A DNA stretch of 64,000 nt from Gordonia westfalica (GTDB lineage: Bacteria > Actinomycetota > Actinomycetes > Mycobacteriales > Mycobacteriaceae): assembly GCF_900105725.1 (NCBI RefSeq), contig NZ_FNLM01000034.1:2728001-2792000 (forward strand), written 5' to 3'. Positions 46,201 through 54,012 of this stretch are shown here, one piece after another. Within the stretch, counting starts at the first letter, position 1, and every line of letters starts with the position of its first letter. Both the position numbers and the translations under genes were made by a program. Below the pieces are notes generated by a model that saw nothing but the letters and a program-made list of their open reading frames with translations, did not search any database and had not been told where the DNA came from.

Positions 46201-49200
46201 GGTCATCGGCCAGCCGTCGACGATCGTGGCCCGGGACGGCACGGCGTGAGCCGGCAACCGGGTCGCGCAGTCGGCCAGGATCGACGCCTCGTCGAGGTCG
46301 TCCAGGACGTCGAAGTCGGCGAGGCCGTCCTCGGTCACGAAGGCCAGCAGGTGCTCGTCGCCCGCCCGTCGGCCCGGTCGTACCAGGACGCGCGCATCGC
46401 CCACGCCCGGTATCGCGCGCAGAGCCGAGACGATCTCACCGAGTTCCACACGGTGGCCGCGGATCTGGACCTGGTCGTCGTTGCGGCCGAGGTAGGCGAA
46501 ACGACCCGGAGCGACCTCGCGGACGCGGTCGCCGGTGCGGTACATCCGCCGGCCGCTACCCGACGGGTCCGCGACGAATCGGGTCGCGGTGAGACCCGGT
46601 GCGTTGAGGTAGCCGAGCGCGACCTGCTCGCCGGCGAGATACAGTTCGCCGGCCGCACCGGTCGGCACCGGCCGCAGGCGCCGGTCCAGCACCATCGCGC
46701 CGACGCCGTCGAACGGGGTGCCGATGATGCTGCGTTCGTCGTCGAGGTCGACGTCGGCGGCGGTGAGCACGACGGTCGTCTCGGTGATGCCGTACATGTT
46801 GACCAGGCGGGTGCGGGGATGCTCGGCCGCCCAGGCGCGCAACGTGTTCGGCGCGAGGGTCTCACCGCCGAAGACGACGGCCCGCAGTGACGTCAGTTCC
46901 GGCGCGGCCGGGGCCCCCGCCGCTCTGGTGGTCGTCGCCAGGTCGACGATTCCGCTGAACGCGGTCGGGGTCTGCGACAGGATCGTGATCCCGTGCCGGT
47001 CGATCACCGCGGCGAGAGCACGGGGATCCCGCACGGTCGCATGGTCCACGACGACCACGCTGCCCCCGGATGCGAGCGCACCCAGGATCTCCCAGACCGA
47101 GAAGTCGAAGGCGTAGGAGTGCACCCAGGCCCAGACGTCCTGCGCCGACGCGTCGACGAGATCGAGTCCCGCCCCCATCAGAGCGGCCACGTTCTGCCGG
47201 GTCACCACCACGGCCTTCGGCAGGCCGGTGGAACCGGAGGTGTGGATGACATACGCGGCGCCCGGCATCGTCTGCGCGCGTTGATGACCCACCCCGGCCG
47301 TCACCTGGAGACGGCTGTCGACGATCGCGGCCGGGGCGGTCCCGGCAAGGATCAGGTCGATGCGCGCCTGCGGATGGTCCGGATCGATCGGAACATAGAC
47401 CGCGTCGGCGAGGAGGGTCCCGACGATCGCCACCACGGTGTCCGCGCGTCGGTCCATGAGCAGTGCCACGCGGTCGCCGGGCCGCACCCCGAACTCCCGC
47501 AGGTGCGCCGCCAGCGCGCGCGCCCGGTCCACGAGAGTGCGATAGTCGAGCGTCTCCTCACCGGCGATGACCGCGGTCGCCTCGGGGGCCGCGGAGGCGT
47601 GGCGGAGAAGGGCGCGGACGGGGTCGACGCAGGCGGTCCGGCGGCTGCCCGGATCGGCGACCGGCCCCGGCGACAGGCATTCGGCGATCAACGTGCCCGG
47701 TGCCGAGGCGCCCAGAGCCGCAACGGCCTCGACGAACCTGTCGAGCAGCCGACCGGCCGACGCCACATCGACTCGGTGCTCGGCGATCGTCAGAGTGACG
47801 GACAGCCCGTTCCCGTCGTCGATCACGGTGAATTCCAACGCGGTTCGCGCCTCGCCGGTGCGCAACGTCTCCCCGCCGGCGAAGACCGTCGAGGCGACGA
47901 GATCGGGTGCCGTCGCATGGTATGCGAAGATGACGTCGGACAGTCCGGTCGGTCCGGTGTCGGCGAACGTGACGGCCGTGCCGAGATCGCGGCCGGCGCC
48001 CGCGAGCGCTTCGGCGATCGAGGTCTGGCGAGCGCCGGTCACCCGCACCGGCACCGTCTCGACGAACATGCCGACGGGGCGGAGTTCCTCGCTGGTGAAC
48101 CGGCCCGACACCGGCATCGACAGCACGACGTCGTCGGAGTCGGTGAACTCGGCTAGGGTTGCCGAGAGTGCCACGCACAGAAGCGTGTTGACGGTGGTGC
48201 CGCTCTCTCGCGCTCGCGCGGACGCGGCATCGGTGACCGCACGATCGATCCGGCGGCTCGTGTGGACCGCGGGTCCGGCGGTGAGCCCGGACGCCGCGGG
48301 ATCGCCCACCGGCGGTTCGGGCAGTGCGAGACGTTCCGGGGCATCGCGGAGGAACCGGGTCCAGAAGACCTCTGCAGCAGCCCTGTTCGCAGTTGTGGTC
48401 GCTGTCGCAGTCGCAGGGCCGGATGGTCGTGCTTCCAGGACCTCACTGAACGCGACCGCTTCGGTCTCCCAGACGGGTTCCGCACCGGCCGCGCGCGCAC
48501 GGACGGCGTGGGCGAAGTCCTCCAGCACGATGTGCAGCGACCATTCGTCGACGGCGATGTGATGGGCGACGAGAACCAGTTCGACGGCCTCGCGGGTCTC
48601 GTCGAGTACCGCTCGCCACGGGACCCCGGTCCGCAGGTCGAACGGCGCCGACACGGCGAGATCGACGCCCGCCGGGTTCAGGGTCGCGCTGGTGATCGGT
48701 GCGGCAGCGGCAGATTCGGCCCGGCCGCGAACCCGTGCGACCGGCTCCCCGTCGACCTCCGGGTACACGGTCCGCAGTGCCTCGTGCCGGGTGGCCACGT
48801 CGACCAGGGCGGCTCGAGCGGCGTCGGCGGAGATGTGTTCGGCGAGCGTGAGACGCACGGGCAGGTGATACACCGTCGCACGAGGGTCGGCGCGGTTGAG
48901 CAGCCAGATCTCCTGCTGGGCGCGGGTCGGCCGATAGGAGACGACGCCGCCGGTGGATGTCGTCCGCCTCGGGACGGCTGCGTCGATGACCGCGGCGAGC
49001 TCGCCGAGTGTCGTCACCGCCGCCAGGTCGCGCATGTCGACCACCACGCGCAGCCTGCTGCCGAGGTGGGTACCGAGCTGCATGAATCCCAGTGAGGTGG
49101 CGCCCAGTCGGACGAGTTCGTCGTCCATCGACGGACGCGATACGCCCAGCACCTCGGTCACCGCGTCGGCGACCGCCACCTCGGTGGCCGTCATCGGCGG

Positions 49201-52095
49201 CCGATACGTTGCCGGTGGCTCGCGTACCTCCGCGATCAGTCCGGCCGCCGCATGCCGGTCGACGTTGCCGGTCGCATCGGTCGGCAACTCGTCGAGGATC
49301 ACCACGCGGCGGGGTCGGGTCGATGCGGGCACCTCGCCGTCCACCCGGCGCCGGACAGCGGCCCGGACCCGCTGGTGGTCGGCGTCGTCGGTGCCGCAGA
49401 CGACGCCGACGTCGAGTCCGCCCGAGGTCGCCACCGTGACCGCGTACCCGACACCGGCGACCTGTCCCGCCGCCCGGTCGAGTGCCGCGAGATCGATCCG
49501 CACGCCGCCGAGGGTCACCACATCGCCTGCGCGGTGGTCGATCACCAACATGGCAGTGCCCGGGTCGAAGTGGCCGCGGTCGCCGGTGTGCAGCATCCGT
49601 GTTCCCCGGTCCCACGGGCACGCCACGAGGGTGGCCGCGGTGCCGACCGGGTCGTCGGCGACGCCCCGGATCACCTGCGGACCGGTCACATAGACGTCGC
49701 CCGTGATCCCGGCCGGAACCGGCCGCAGCCAACGGTCCAGAACGGCGATCTCGGTGCCGGGACGCGGTGCACCACTGGGCAATCGGTGGTCGACGGCGGC
49801 ATCGGGGGCGATCCGCCGGTTCGCCGTCACCGGACCGAACGCGCCGCGCGGACAGTACGGCGCCGACACCTCGCGACCGAAGGCCAGGCGCACCAGAGCG
49901 GCCGGCGCGATGTCCTCCCCCGCCACCAGGAGCGAGGTCATCGGCCCCTGCTTGTCGAGCCCCGGGACATCTTCCGGCGTGGCGATCACGTGTGTGACCG
50001 ACGCGGTGTCCGCACCGGGCACGACGAGCCGCAGGCCGTGCGCGGCCGCCGCGATGATCTCCAGATGGGCGGCCGACGACCCGGCGTCAGCGTCGAAGAG
50101 GAGGCGGCCGTACACGAGATCGGTCGACCGGTCGTCGAACAGTCCGGTGGCGATCAGCGCGGCCACCGCGCACTGGGGCACCGCAACGGTCGTGGCGACC
50201 CCGGAATCGGATTCCGTGATCGCGAGATGGCAGGCGATGTCCTCGGATTCGGGTGGACGGACCGGCGCTGCGGAGGCCTCGAGCCCATCGAGGTCCGTGA
50301 GTGTCAGGAGGCGCGGACCCGAGTCCGACGCCGGGGCGTCCTCGGACTGTGCGGCGATGACGAGCGCGGGACGTGCGCTCACCGGCAGCGTCGCGACGGC
50401 CGCACGCGGCGCGATCGGATCGAGCAGGACGAGTGCGGCACCGCTCACCCCCACCGCCCACCACGCGGTCAGCCGGTCGACGCCCGGCGGCAACGCAATA
50501 CCCACCACGGCCCCCGGAGCCGCGCCGGCGGTTCGGAGTCGGGCAGCGAGATCCACTGCGCGGCCGTGTAACCGGTCGAACGTGAGCGGTCGGGTGCGGG
50601 GCTCGTCGATCACCGGCCCGTGCGCGTGACGCGCGGCCGCGGCGGCGAGCGCCTCGGGCACGGTGGCCGGCACGGACCCGAGGGCTGCGCCGCGGACCAC
50701 CGCCACCGGGTCGGCGAGCGGGAGATCGTCGATGCGGGTGTCCGGCGCTTGCACAAGAGCATCGGCGAAGGTGCGCAGCATCGCGAGGAACTGTCGATGA
50801 TGCTCGGCGACCTCGGCGTCGTCGTAGCGATTGGGGTTGGCCTCCACCCCGATCATCAGCACCGAGTCCCGGTCCTCGCCGGCGACCGGGACGATGTTGA
50901 TCGTCAGATCCTCGGCGGGGCCGACCGTGAGTATGTGGAAGGTGCCGTGCGCCTCTCCGCAGGGGAACTCGCGCTGGAAGAGCATGAGATTGAGCATCGG
51001 ACCGGACCGCTCCTGCGCCGCGGTGCGCCGTACGCGTCCGCTGGTCTCGTCGGCGGCGACATCGGCCCAGATGTCCTCGCCGCGGTAACGCTGGTGCCGC
51101 AGCGCGCCGAGGAGTGCCGCCTGTGTGGTGGCCAGCGCATCGGCGACCGACGCCTCCCCCGCGACGCCGGTACGCAACGGAACCACATTCGAGACGGGCA
51201 GCGGCGTCGAGCGGAGCGCAGCGGTGGTGCGCGCGGCCACCGGGAACTGGAAGATCACCTCGTCGCCCTCGGCCGCGGCTCGGGACAGGTAGGCCGAGAA
51301 CGCGGCGACGATGACGTTCGGAAGGATCGTCGAACGCACCTCGGCCGCGCGGCGGAGCGCATCCATCGTGCCCGCGTCCACAGGCGCGTGGACGCGCCGC
51401 GACACCGCGTCGGGCTCGCCGCGCCGATGGGCGAGCGACGCGGGGATTCCCACCCCGGCCATGGCCTGTCGCCAGTGACTCCGGTCGGTGTCGAAGCGTC
51501 GCGATGCGCGGTACTCGTCGTCGGCGCGCGCAGGCAGATCGAGGTCCACCGGTTTGACGGCCGGAGGCGTGCCGCCGGTCACCGCGGCGTGATAGGCGGC
51601 GATCGCCTCGACCATGCGGTCCTTGCCGCCCACCCCGTCCGAGAGCAGGTGGTGGCCGCGGTTGTAGACGAAGAACTTCTCGTCGCCGAGTCGGAAGAGA
51701 CAGCCGCGGGCGGTGCGGTCGACCCGGGGGTCCAGTGGTCGCGCACAGTCTTCGCGCATGATCGCCTCGGCGGCCGCCCGCGGGTCCGGGCGATCCCGAA
51801 GATCGACGACGTCGGCCCAGTAGTGCAGCGACGGGTCGTAGACGCCCACCAGCCCGTCGTCGGTGTCCTCGAACCTCAGCTGGGTGAACCGGGCGCGACG
51901 CACCACCTCGCTGGTCACGCGGAGGAAGAGTTCGACGTCGATCGGCCCGTCGATCTCGACGTACTGCGCGACGTTGATCGGCACATCCGGTGCCGCCTGC
52001 TGGGTGAACCACAGCGCTCGTTGCGCGGCACTGAGCCGGAATCGTCGGACGATTCCGGCAGTGGGGGTCTCGGGCGGCGGGATCGGGTCGCTCAT
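37219..52095 (-). CDS. Giant non-ribosomal peptide synthetase (C-A*-T, C-A-T, C-A-T, C-T, C-A-T-TE)
   Basis: A 4958-residue synthetase. By motif, approximate residues: C1 15-460 (HHLLSDG), A1 467-975, T1 Ser 998; C2 1053-1480 (HHIAVDE), A2 1488-1995, T2 Ser 2022; C3 2083-2520 (HHIAADG), A3 2532-3045, T3 Ser 3077; C4 3143-3590 (HHIAIDG), T4 Ser 3648; C5 3715-4140 (HHIAIDG), A5 4150-4640, T5 Ser 4670; thioesterase 4725-4958 (GWSLGG, VTHAQ). A1 lacks the TSGTTG loop, the YGPTE box and the A10 lysine and looks dead. Module 4 has no A domain. My reading of the specificity residues is DFWSVGMVV for A2 (Thr-like), DAMLAGEVA for A3 and DAHTYGIVT for A5 (no assignment). C1 resembles acyl-starter condensation domains. 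No epimerase domain or mbtH gene is seen. It sits amid glycan genes. Confidence 0.95.
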   Translation of the reverse strand: MSDPIPPPETPTAGIVRRFRLSAAQRALWFTQQAAPDVPINVAQYVEIDGPIDVELFLRVTSEVVRRARFTQLRFEDTDDGLVGVYDPSLHYWADVVDLRDRPDPRAAAEAIMREDCARPLDPRVDRTARGCLFRLGDEKFFVYNRGHHLLSDGVGGKDRMVEAIAAYHAAVTGGTPPAVKPVDLDLPARADDEYRASRRFDTDRSHWRQAMAGVGIPASLAHRRGEPDAVSRRVHAPVDAGTMDALRRAAEVRSTILPNVIVAAFSAYLSRAAAEGDEVIFQFPVAARTTAALRSTPLPVSNVVPLRTGVAGEASVADALATTQAALLGALRHQRYRGEDIWADVAADETSGRVRRTAAQERSGPMLNLMLFQREFPCGEAHGTFHILTVGPAEDLTINIVPVAGEDRDSVLMIGVEANPNRYDDAEVAEHHRQFLAMLRTFADALVQAPDTRIDDLPLADPVAVVRGAALGSVPATVPEALAAAAARHAHGPVIDEPRTRPLTFDRLHGRAVDLAARLRTAGAAPGAVVGIALPPGVDRLTAWWAVGVSGAALVLLDPIAPRAAVATLPVSARPALVIAAQSEDAPASDSGPRLLTLTDLDGLEASAAPVRPPESEDIACHLAITESDSGVATTVAVPQCAVAALIATGLFDDRSTDLVYGRLLFDADAGSSAAHLEIIAAAAHGLRLVVPGADTASVTHVIATPEDVPGLDKQGPMTSLLVAGEDIAPAALVRLAFGREVSAPYCPRGAFGPVTANRRIAPDAAVDHRLPSGAPRPGTEIAVLDRWLRPVPAGITGDVYVTGPQVIRGVADDPVGTAATLVACPWDRGTRMLHTGDRGHFDPGTAMLVIDHRAGDVVTLGGVRIDLAALDRAAGQVAGVGYAVTVATSGGLDVGVVCGTDDADHQRVRAAVRRRVDGEVPASTRPRRVVILDELPTDATGNVDRHAAAGLIAEVREPPATYRPPMTATEVAVADAVTEVLGVSRPSMDDELVRLGATSLGFMQLGTHLGSRLRVVVDMRDLAAVTTLGELAAVIDAAVPRRTTSTGGVVSYRPTRAQQEIWLLNRADPRATVYHLPVRLTLAEHISADAARAALVDVATRHEALRTVYPEVDGEPVARVRGRAESAAAAPITSATLNPAGVDLAVSAPFDLRTGVPWRAVLDETREAVELVLVAHHIAVDEWSLHIVLEDFAHAVRARAAGAEPVWETEAVAFSEVLEARPSGPATATATTTANRAAAEVFWTRFLRDAPERLALPEPPVGDPAASGLTAGPAVHTSRRIDRAVTDAASARARESGTTVNTLLCVALSATLAEFTDSDDVVLSMPVSGRFTSEELRPVGMFVETVPVRVTGARQTSIAEALAGAGRDLGTAVTFADTGPTGLSDVIFAYHATAPDLVASTVFAGGETLRTGEARTALEFTVIDDGNGLSVTLTIAEHRVDVASAGRLLDRFVEAVAALGASAPGTLIAECLSPGPVADPGSRRTACVDPVRALLRHASAAPEATAVIAGEETLDYRTLVDRARALAAHLREFGVRPGDRVALLMDRRADTVVAIVGTLLADAVYVPIDPDHPQARIDLILAGTAPAAIVDSRLQVTAGVGHQRAQTMPGAAYVIHTSGSTGLPKAVVVTRQNVAALMGAGLDLVDASAQDVWAWVHSYAFDFSVWEILGALASGGSVVVVDHATVRDPRALAAVIDRHGITILSQTPTAFSGIVDLATTTRAAGAPAAPELTSLRAVVFGGETLAPNTLRAWAAEHPRTRLVNMYGITETTVVLTAADVDLDDERSIIGTPFDGVGAMVLDRRLRPVPTGAAGELYLAGEQVALGYLNAPGLTATRFVADPSGSGRRMYRTGDRVREVAPGRFAYLGRNDDQVQIRGHRVELGEIVSALRAIPGVGDARVLVRPGRRAGDEHLLAFVTEDGLADFDVLDDLDEASILADCATRLPAHAVPSRATIVDGWPMTGTGKIDRDKLFASIADTAPPVGRALGPIEETVASAIRAVIGEDAGHLGADTNFFAAGGTSLSAARLAATLAGMGYRVEVGDVFEYPTVAELAARLATPGTPFVPSRVSLSGDDREIPADLPLTPEQMDVWLRWRTEPDFTGYLLPLSLPIDAEPGDARRALAAIVTRHDALCTGFPMRQQVPVQRRWDDAAVLAHLESELDSAGPDVATQDATAVLAAMAAPIDLAVSLPWRVRIVEIDGTTWLLGVIHHIAADGESFAILAGELDTALSGATLPSSGTDYRRYSVWRAETLESRRSELASFWRAAFVRPVEQLRLPEVNLQAHTVAAPGQTIVHRAHGRLDETVTASLDALTVDRSSTPFIAAHTALAAVLARQSGAGVVTIGTALSGRLDPGLVGVPGLFARAVPLHTPIDAELSFGELLSRVTAVDLGAFSHADLPLTEISEIADPGRAGAGTPLFEVSFGAVPDAIVEWVEAEFPSGEVGNAASGVLGIPLFGIDVSMYRHAGALHLTMSCTDSVATSDRLEALCDLVVETLRRGVLAPAEPVRSLMAPAVGETATAQFEPEIFDALVTSHDASPSDIAVVDPRHRIPGFGTEITEDDFDRLSTYLARVLIERGVGAGDVVVGMLPRSVYGVVATVAIARAGAAFVNVDPADPAGRRRSILGRCRPTVVLTLAGIDPAGIDPAGAAVLALDDLFAGLPSEVPPFDDTERVRAVMLDDVAYITFTSGTTGVPKGVAVTHRGLAGWARDTVCRLGLAADDRVLHTYATGFDAHLMGILPPRIAGATMIVCPPDVIAADELADLVHDAGVTVLLTTPSVLATLRPGDLPRVRHVAVGGEPLGAGLIREWTRSGTLSNEYGPTEATVAVSSARYAHGASGAVHIGRPLDGVAMQVLDAGLHPVPDHTVGELYLSGNCLARGYLDDPRATASAFVAGRAGTRMYRTGDLVHRRGDGTFVIHGRTDDQVKIRGVRLEPAEIDAALSRLSGVATSVTAARATAAGEKVLVSWVVGEPDAGPRIDDLASQLSHVLPRTMIPSAFVEVAELPLGRNGKIDVASLPAPDFGATGAPGAATAGRALTGEVELLIASVWAEVLDRPVESFDADSDFFADGGTSLSATQVTSRLSASAGADIAARLLFEARTIGELARRVEVLVSRTSETYSAQSPAPARLPVPDPLPLAYPQRRMWIHHHFDPTSTAYHVPVVMRIRGRVDLARLRKAVDEVVGAHAVLRTVYPDSPAGPVQRRVEHRSPVLTHRLVEVEVGDGDVGAVLRQQVTEYLRAPFDLENEPGFRAAVFEADTPEGIASENPDLYLAAVLHHIAIDGWSIRVLLADLMRAYDGERLAVAADEAFTYADFTQWQMARLGDPSDRDSPYARQIRYWTATLADAPEPLRLPGRRDADGAGVTGRITASVPAPAIHQTAKALSATVFQVAHAALAATLGQLTGHWDVLIGVPVHGRSAAEWEPVVGMFVNTVALRTSLRPDTPVREAVERVRDVALAALAHGDVPYEDVVRAVRPAARDGADPLISVLLVSQEVVPQASGEVVLAGAVASLITEATSTVDAKYDIEVVLAESDDELHVKLVHSGEIPDGVAQTLLDEYTTLLRGLGDVGNPFPIVAATVDADGFVAHEPRAAETVTHAGEPETLDLATADLVARVGAVMAEVLEVSDALAESDDFFALGGTSLSATRVTSALGRHLGIRVPTRVLFEHPTPVALAAAVSALAAADTADTSRAPAALTDEIPDGPSVAIPLAPTQRRMWVGAQMLGPVPIYSVPVVVGVPAGVTNADVAGALDSLVDRHPALRTRYLATPDGPRQQVVDGWRPPIRHLDSSALTGTTIADEFSAPFDLAGDPPVRVWLLSEGRGDAVDTAEAVDPVPVAVVLVAHHIAIDGESAAIVERELIALLAGETLDGKPVGFDVLARRMVAEEQGSRAELLRYWGVALDGYGGELDLVGHRPPARDLRTSVVEFAVDDTVARSISSAARRAQASDFHVLHAATALALAAQTGVDDIAVATPASMRRDEDSAGTVGMLISTVVLRTRLTAGLTVGGLIETVRDADLAALDHAAIAFDDVVALVDPPRVPGRHPLVQVAFSVVEAAGIEPGGASPEPGAPRTAMDSHSEFDVHVVAVRSGDTWRLQLHHARDLFDENVIRGLGERLVAAVAAVTGDPARRVAAIEPLTGAEREFLTGRARVNAPTGTEPLLADLFAEAVASHGRRPAIADGTRTLTHLEFDAWVSETARAFRARGLGAGDAVAVVVPRSIESVVAIWAVSRIGGVCVPVDVTYPAARIDHVVDGARATAIGPGDIPAQPSGPVASEPITRVSPDSLAYVITTSGTTGTPNIVGVTHRGVHRVAALGDVESGDRVGMAISPGFDATFHDMLLPLATGATLVVVPPEIVGGRELAGFLDRTGVSVFTATPSVMRTMQPESITSVRLVYIGGEALPADLAAAWSERAQVLNIYGPTETTVTVSTSAYRPGEPVRLGHPRPGIGAEVLDTRLRHVPPGVVGELYVSGTGVARGYLGDRALTAATFVAGNDGRRRYRTGDLVRWDRGTGELVYVGRADRQMKIRGQRVEPAEIDAVLVGAGARRSVTVLRPGPAGPALVSYVVSAVPADRLADACRALLPRHMVPGRIVEMAELPLSGAGKIDHRRLPEPVWSESTREPETSTERTVREAFLAVLGDTPGEHGPGMDDDFFGMGGNSLALVQLRDELSRRTGIVVEVADLFTHRTPAEVARVVEAMSSGEGTGVDHRVVPLSDVDADTAESGAPVVWCVHTAAGIAEPFRALGASLDTAVAYGLQLPELVVADRPLPTTLPEIAALHVAAVRARQPVGPYHLVGWSLGGIIAHEMSRQLVETGERVAVLMVLDPRTPEDLQGVADDELLGEDHPLRAAAERHDPQALRRFEDRSRTLAAAARSYELRPVPVGKVIYVAAEDNPDVESWGRAVRNEAGTETPAVEVLPAGVTHAQLGDPDVMRRLARRIEEEW

Positions 52096-52861
52096 GGCCG
52101 GCCCGCCCGTCGCTCACCCGGTCCGTGGGACCAGGAACTCATGGGGCACGCCGGCCGTCTGATCCCCCCGGCCCGCACAGCGGTGCCATCACCGAAATCC
52201 GGGGGCCCCGTATCCCCGAAAACGAATCAACAAATCTGGAATTCTCGAAGAGGAATCCTAATCGCGAGGTGGACATGGCCCGAATGGGCATGTCCCTGGA
52301 GAAGATCGGCGTCGCCGGAGAATTCGTCGTCAGCGGATTCAGCACGGCGGCTTCCAGCATGAGGGAATTCAGCACGGTGGAATTCAACGCCCTGCCTCAC
52401 CACTCACCATGCGCCGTCCTCGTCACGTCCGACCGCTGTCACCTGTACGCCAGAACCGGCCGTGACCACAGCGGCACGCCGGGTCCTGTCGGCACCGTCT
52501 TCTCCAGCAACCGCCTGACACAAAACGTCCTTGCCGATCACCGTCTCCGGTGCCATCATCCGAGCATACAATCGCCGGAATGACCTCGGTCACACCAGTG
52601 TGCCGTAGGCGAATGCCGTTGGATCACCGCGCGGATAGCCAAGAGCCTATGGGACGGGTTGATGCCTCACAACTCGGGGGGACCCCGGGATAATCGGCAA
52701 ACGACCCGATATCGCCGAATCAACCAGATGCCAATCACGTGAGCACGCAAAAACAATTCACCATTTCGCTTGATTCACTTTCTCGTAAGCGTGGCAAACT
52801 GTTGCGAAAATCGGGCAGACGGCTGTCGGCCATTCGAGCGACACCACTCCATCCGCTGACG
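52096..52861. promoter_or_regulatory. Upstream region of the NRPS gene
   Basis: About 766 bases without a convincing gene, with lower GC than the surroundings (especially 52190-52400 and 52690-52830). It must carry the NRPS promoter if the gene is not read from the glycosyltransferase operon. A short direct repeat, AATTCAGCACGG, occurs near 52337 and 52370. Two plus-strand open frames here have no family match and no good start. Confidence 0.5.
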
Positions 52862-54007
52862 TCAATGGTCGACCGGAACCGGCCCCCGACTCAGAAGTGT
52901 TTCGACGGCCTGATGGGGAATGCGCTGCTCCCACCGTTCCGCATTCGCCTCGAAAATCCGCGCGCCCTCTTTCCGCGCCAGATCGGCGTCGAGCAGAAAC
53001 GCGCGCGCACGTTCGACGAACTCGTCGGGATCGTCGTAGGCCGTCAGCCCGAAGACCGGTTCGAGTGAACCGATGGCGGCGGTGGTGCCCACCACGGGCA
53101 GACCACGGCCGGCGGCGTCGAGGAGTTTCACCCGGACCCCGCCCCCGGTCCGGATGGGGGCGACGAGCGCACGGCAGGTGCCGAGGAACGCGTCGAGGTC
53201 CTCCACGAAGCCGATGTCACGGACGCCGTCGGGCAGCGGCGGCGGTGTCGCGCCCGGTTTGGGTGCGCCGACGATGCACAGCTCGGCGTCCGAGATGCCC
53301 TGCGCGATGCGCGGCCACAGGCGGAGGATCTCCAGGAAGCCCTCCTGATTCGGCGGCCAGTCCCGGGTTCCCATGAACACCAGTCGCGGTACATCGGCAT
53401 CGGCGCCGGCGCGCGTCCCGGGCGGCAGGGTGAGATCGATCCAGCGGGCACTCGAGCACCCGCGCTCCCGGTAGAACTGCGCCTCCTCGAGGTCGTAGGT
53501 GCCGATCGCCGACGCGCTGCGCGCCACCCGGAGTTCATCGGACAGGATGCGCTTCGCCTCGAGGATCCCCGGCACTCCGCGCGTGAGCCGCCACACCAGG
53601 GATTCCGAGTTGACCGTGTTGATCACCAGTTCGCTGCGATCCACCTGCGTCGAGCGCAGGTACGACTCGGCCATGTACGAGTGCTCCGCGAGGAAGACGT
53701 CACCGTCGAGGTCGTCGAGGGTGCGGACCAGGTCGTCGGTGTCGAACCGGACGTGGCACACGCTCCGCCGGGTCCGCACGCTGTTGCCGATCAGCGCCGG
53801 GAGTCGCACAGGCGGCTTCGGCACCCGGATCACCCTGCCGTCGGCCGAGATCCGCGGAGCGTCGCCGGTGGCGAGATGGTTGGAGAGACACACGGCCCGT
53901 AGGTCGAACGATTCCGCCGCGATGTCGAAGATCACCCGGGCCAGGGCCACGTCGCCGCCGTGGTCGTGTTCGATGTCCTTGGCCATCATGAACGTCACCG
54001 TCGTCAT
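52862..54007 (-). CDS. GT4-type glycosyltransferase
   Basis: A 381-residue GT-B glycosyltransferase. The N-terminal half starts MTTVTFMMAKDIEHDHGGDV; the donor half shows LVFMGTRDWPPNQEGFLEIL, AELCIVGAPKPG and the GFVEDLDAFLGTCRALVAPI block with GGGVRVKLLDAAGRGLPVVG, typical of the Glyco_trans_1_4 group. Donor and acceptor sugars are unknown. ATG 54007 has GAGG just upstream; a GTG at 54016 would overlap the flippase stop. It is the last gene of a tightly packed five-gene run. Confidence 0.85.
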   Translation of the reverse strand: MTTVTFMMAKDIEHDHGGDVALARVIFDIAAESFDLRAVCLSNHLATGDAPRISADGRVIRVPKPPVRLPALIGNSVRTRRSVCHVRFDTDDLVRTLDDLDGDVFLAEHSYMAESYLRSTQVDRSELVINTVNSESLVWRLTRGVPGILEAKRILSDELRVARSASAIGTYDLEEAQFYRERGCSSARWIDLTLPPGTRAGADADVPRLVFMGTRDWPPNQEGFLEILRLWPRIAQGISDAELCIVGAPKPGATPPPLPDGVRDIGFVEDLDAFLGTCRALVAPIRTGGGVRVKLLDAAGRGLPVVGTTAAIGSLEPVFGLTAYDDPDEFVERARAFLLDADLARKEGARIFEANAERWEQRIPHQAVETLLSRGPVPVDH

Positions 54008-54012
54008 ACGCC

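Noticed and set aside
52125..52583. 152-codon plus-strand frame in the NRPS leader
   Set aside because: No family, no good start, and codon pattern not coding-like. Left as a regulatory region.
52739..53068. 109-codon plus-strand frame upstream of the NRPS
   Set aside because: Its second half is antisense to the glycosyltransferase, there is no ribosome site, and no family fits.
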